Shown here in pieces: positions 62,711-64,000 of a stretch of 64,000 bases of DNA. The DNA is from Candidatus Hydrogenedentota bacterium (GTDB taxonomy: Bacteria > Hydrogenedentota > Hydrogenedentia > Hydrogenedentales > CAILVY01). The notes beneath the pieces were generated by a model. That model worked only from the letters and a program-made list of their open reading frames with translations. It did no database searches and was not told the origin of the DNA. The translations under genes and the position numbers were made by a program. The stretch's first letter is position 1; every line of letters begins with the position of its first letter. The DNA is taken from NCBI GenBank assembly GCA_029565395.1, contig JAKQOG010000178.1, positions 1 through 64,000 of the forward strand, given 5' to 3'.

Positions 62711-63316
62711 ATGGAAGAAGCAACGAATGACATCGATGTGGCGGCCCTTGCTGGCGAAGAAGTCAGTGCAACCCCCAAGGACATCTACAACGTCAGTTTT
62801 AAAGGCAAAGTTTTCGGCGGGTATGACCGAAACGAGGTCGATGCGTTTCTCGAACGCGTCGCCGCGTCGTACGAACTGGTGCTGAACAAGCTCGCTGAGG
62901 CCAGGGAACAAAACGATGCCATGGCCGCCGAAGCCCAAGCCTTCCGCGAAATGGAGCACAGCCTCCGGCAGGCCCTTGTCAGCGCGCAGAAAATGTCCGA
63001 AGAAACCCTCGACGCCGCCAAGCGCCAGGCCGACGCATTGCTCGAACAGGCCCGTTCCGCCAAGGAACGCGCGGAAATCGACGCCCAGCATCTGCCCGAC
63101 GCCCTGCGCGATGAAATCGATGCGCTCAAGGCCGAACGCGCACGAATCCGAAAGGATCTGGTTTCCATCCTTGAGACCCATGCTTCCCTTGTGGAGAACA
63201 TCCCCTCCGCGGAAAGCGAAATGGACGATATGGCTGGCAGCTTCGCGCCCGAACCTCCCGACGCGGTGAACGTGGACCGCGAACCGTGGCTCGGACAGCA
63301 GGAGCATGAAGAATGA
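62711..63316 (+). CDS. DivIVA-domain protein
   Basis: 201 residues. An unusual acidic 20-residue lead (with a ..SATPKDIYNVSFKGKVFGGYDRNEVDAFLERVAASYELV block) holds the DivIVA N-terminal domain; the conserved F-x-G-Y-D-x-x-x-V-D-x-F-L is intact. A long coiled coil (about 60-170) and an acidic tail follow. DivIVA-like proteins mark curved membrane at poles or septa; in Gram-negative-type cells the role is less certain. GGAG precedes the start at 62711, and its stop overlaps the LolA-like start by 4 bases. Confidence 0.88.
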   Translation: MEEATNDIDVAALAGEEVSATPKDIYNVSFKGKVFGGYDRNEVDAFLERVAASYELVLNKLAEAREQNDAMAAEAQAFREMEHSLRQALVSAQKMSEETLDAAKRQADALLEQARSAKERAEIDAQHLPDALRDEIDALKAERARIRKDLVSILETHASLVENIPSAESEMDDMAGSFAPEPPDAVNVDREPWLGQQEHEE

Positions 63317-64000
63317 CCTTGCTCACCGTGGCCGCGTTGGCATTACTGGGCGCGGGAGACCCCTCCTTCGACCAGTTTTTCGCCGACTTCACGAAAAAAC
63401 GCGACGGCATTGAAGCGCTCGAAGCGCGTTTTACCCAAAAGAGCATTGTGCCGGAGGAAACCCTCACCACCGAGGGCGGGCTCGTCTACAGCAAGCCCCG
63501 GCGTATTGTCTTTCGCACCGACAGTCCGAACCGCGCCACCCTCATCGAGGAAAGCCGCGTTTGCGAATACGAACCGGAAATTAAACAACTTGTTATCTAT
63601 GACATTGAAGATAACCCACGCGCCGATGTCTTTTTCCTCGGTTTCGACAACGACACCGAGAACCTGCGGAAATCCTATGAGGTGAGCCTCTTTACGACGT
63701 CCGAGGATCCCCAGGGTTCGCGCGGACTCCTGGTCAAGCCGAAGAAAAAGGAAGACGAGGAGCCGCTCTTTATCGAAGCCAAACTCTACCTCCGCGATAA
63801 GGATTATCTGCCCTACCGCATCCAGGTCATCAATGACAAGGAATCGCAGGTCGACATTGCAATCAAGGAATACAAGGTCAACGTCAAGCTCGATCCCGCA
63901 AAACTCCAAATAGCCGTGCCCGAAGGCACCAAAGTCATCGAAAACGACGACGTCCTCGAAACCGTGGGGCCCGAGGGAAAAACCTATCCCGATGCGCTGC
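63313..64000 (+). CDS. LolA-like outer-membrane lipoprotein carrier, partial
   Basis: 229 codons; the gene runs off the window. The N-terminus is a signal (MTLLTVAALALLGAGD), then SFDQFFADFTKKRDGIEALEARFTQKSIVPEETLTTEGGLVYSKPRRIVFR, the LolA-type start of a half-barrel that binds lipoprotein acyl chains. It is coupled to the DivIVA-like gene by ATGA overlap. A charged insert (KPKKKEDEE) near residue 140 is unusual. LolA proper or a LolA-like COG2834 protein is likely. Confidence 0.82.
   Translation, partial: MTLLTVAALALLGAGDPSFDQFFADFTKKRDGIEALEARFTQKSIVPEETLTTEGGLVYSKPRRIVFRTDSPNRATLIEESRVCEYEPEIKQLVIYDIEDNPRADVFFLGFDNDTENLRKSYEVSLFTTSEDPQGSRGLLVKPKKKEDEEPLFIEAKLYLRDKDYLPYRIQVINDKESQVDIAIKEYKVNVKLDPAKLQIAVPEGTKVIENDDVLETVGPEGKTYPDAL

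Overview
The window looks like a chromosomal segment of a GC-rich (roughly 55-60 % by eye), Gram-negative-type bacterium with a large genome and a strong polysaccharide-degrading, periplasm-oriented lifestyle. Tat-signal sulfatases, a Tat-signal Gfo/Idh oxidoreductase, beta-helix and sialidase-like secreted proteins, a ThuA/DUF1080/HEAT protein, UroD-like and YdjC-like enzymes, C-terminal hydrophobic anchors and a LolA/TolC envelope recall Candidatus Hydrogenedentes and the Planctomycetes/Verrucomicrobia/Lentisphaerae group. This assignment is inference from gene style; there is no rRNA or other decisive marker, and I found no tRNA, rRNA or CRISPR array.

Layout. 1-4.8 kb: end of a C-terminally anchored protein, an orphan antitoxin-like gene, an APC amino-acid permease and a YtrA-type GntR/ABC operon with a clear promoter-operator. 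5-8.2 kb: a secreted beta-helix/PKD protein and a UroD-family enzyme, converging. 8.3-12.1 kb: a phosphate cluster (DUF47 regulator, Pit transporter, convergent polyphosphate kinase) preceded by Pho-box-like repeats. 12.2-19.3 kb: Nudix-MBL fusion, Dabb protein, GT39-like membrane protein, a second beta-helix protein and a DUF4143 ATPase. 19.3-20.2 kb: a small pseudogene graveyard. 20.4-28.9 kb: two tandem sulfatases, a BNR-repeat protein, an SDR/alcohol dehydrogenase pair and an NnrU/MddA-like methyltransferase.

28.9-34 kb is the accessory region. It has an array of REP-type hairpins and then a low-GC segment holding two small orphan genes, a catalytically ruined integron-integrase-like fragment and a broken lipoprotein gene. 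That segment is bounded by two identical 88-bp copies of the 3' end of the Gfo/Idh gene, the geometry expected for insertion at the end of a gene.

34-46.6 kb: GTP-dependent PEP carboxykinase, a 1407-residue propeller/FN3/Ig surface protein with an abrupt base-composition step, a sodium-solute symporter, NrdR with candidate NrdR boxes, a decayed toxin-antitoxin pair, a YdjC-family deacetylase, an SDR and LexA with a putative autoregulatory operator. 46.6-53.3 kb: a complete ECF sigma / anti-sigma-like / Spy-like / MacA / MacB-type efflux operon with a divergent TolC-like gene. 53.6-61 kb: the ThuA-DUF1080-HEAT protein, a two-gene XRE-IrrE protease plus PIN module with repeated operator-like half-sites, and a glycosidase-like lipoprotein. 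61.1-64 kb: a 27-bp inverted repeat, then a compact housekeeping operon (GNAT acetyltransferase, proC, DivIVA-like, LolA-like).

The best candidates for something new are the 88-bp-bounded degenerate integrase segment, the XRE-IrrE/PIN module with its operator repeats and an intragenic terminator-like hairpin, and the cis-regulatory sites (Pho-like, NrdR-like, LexA-like, GntR operator). I did not find a wholly novel multi-gene system that I can defend from sequence alone.
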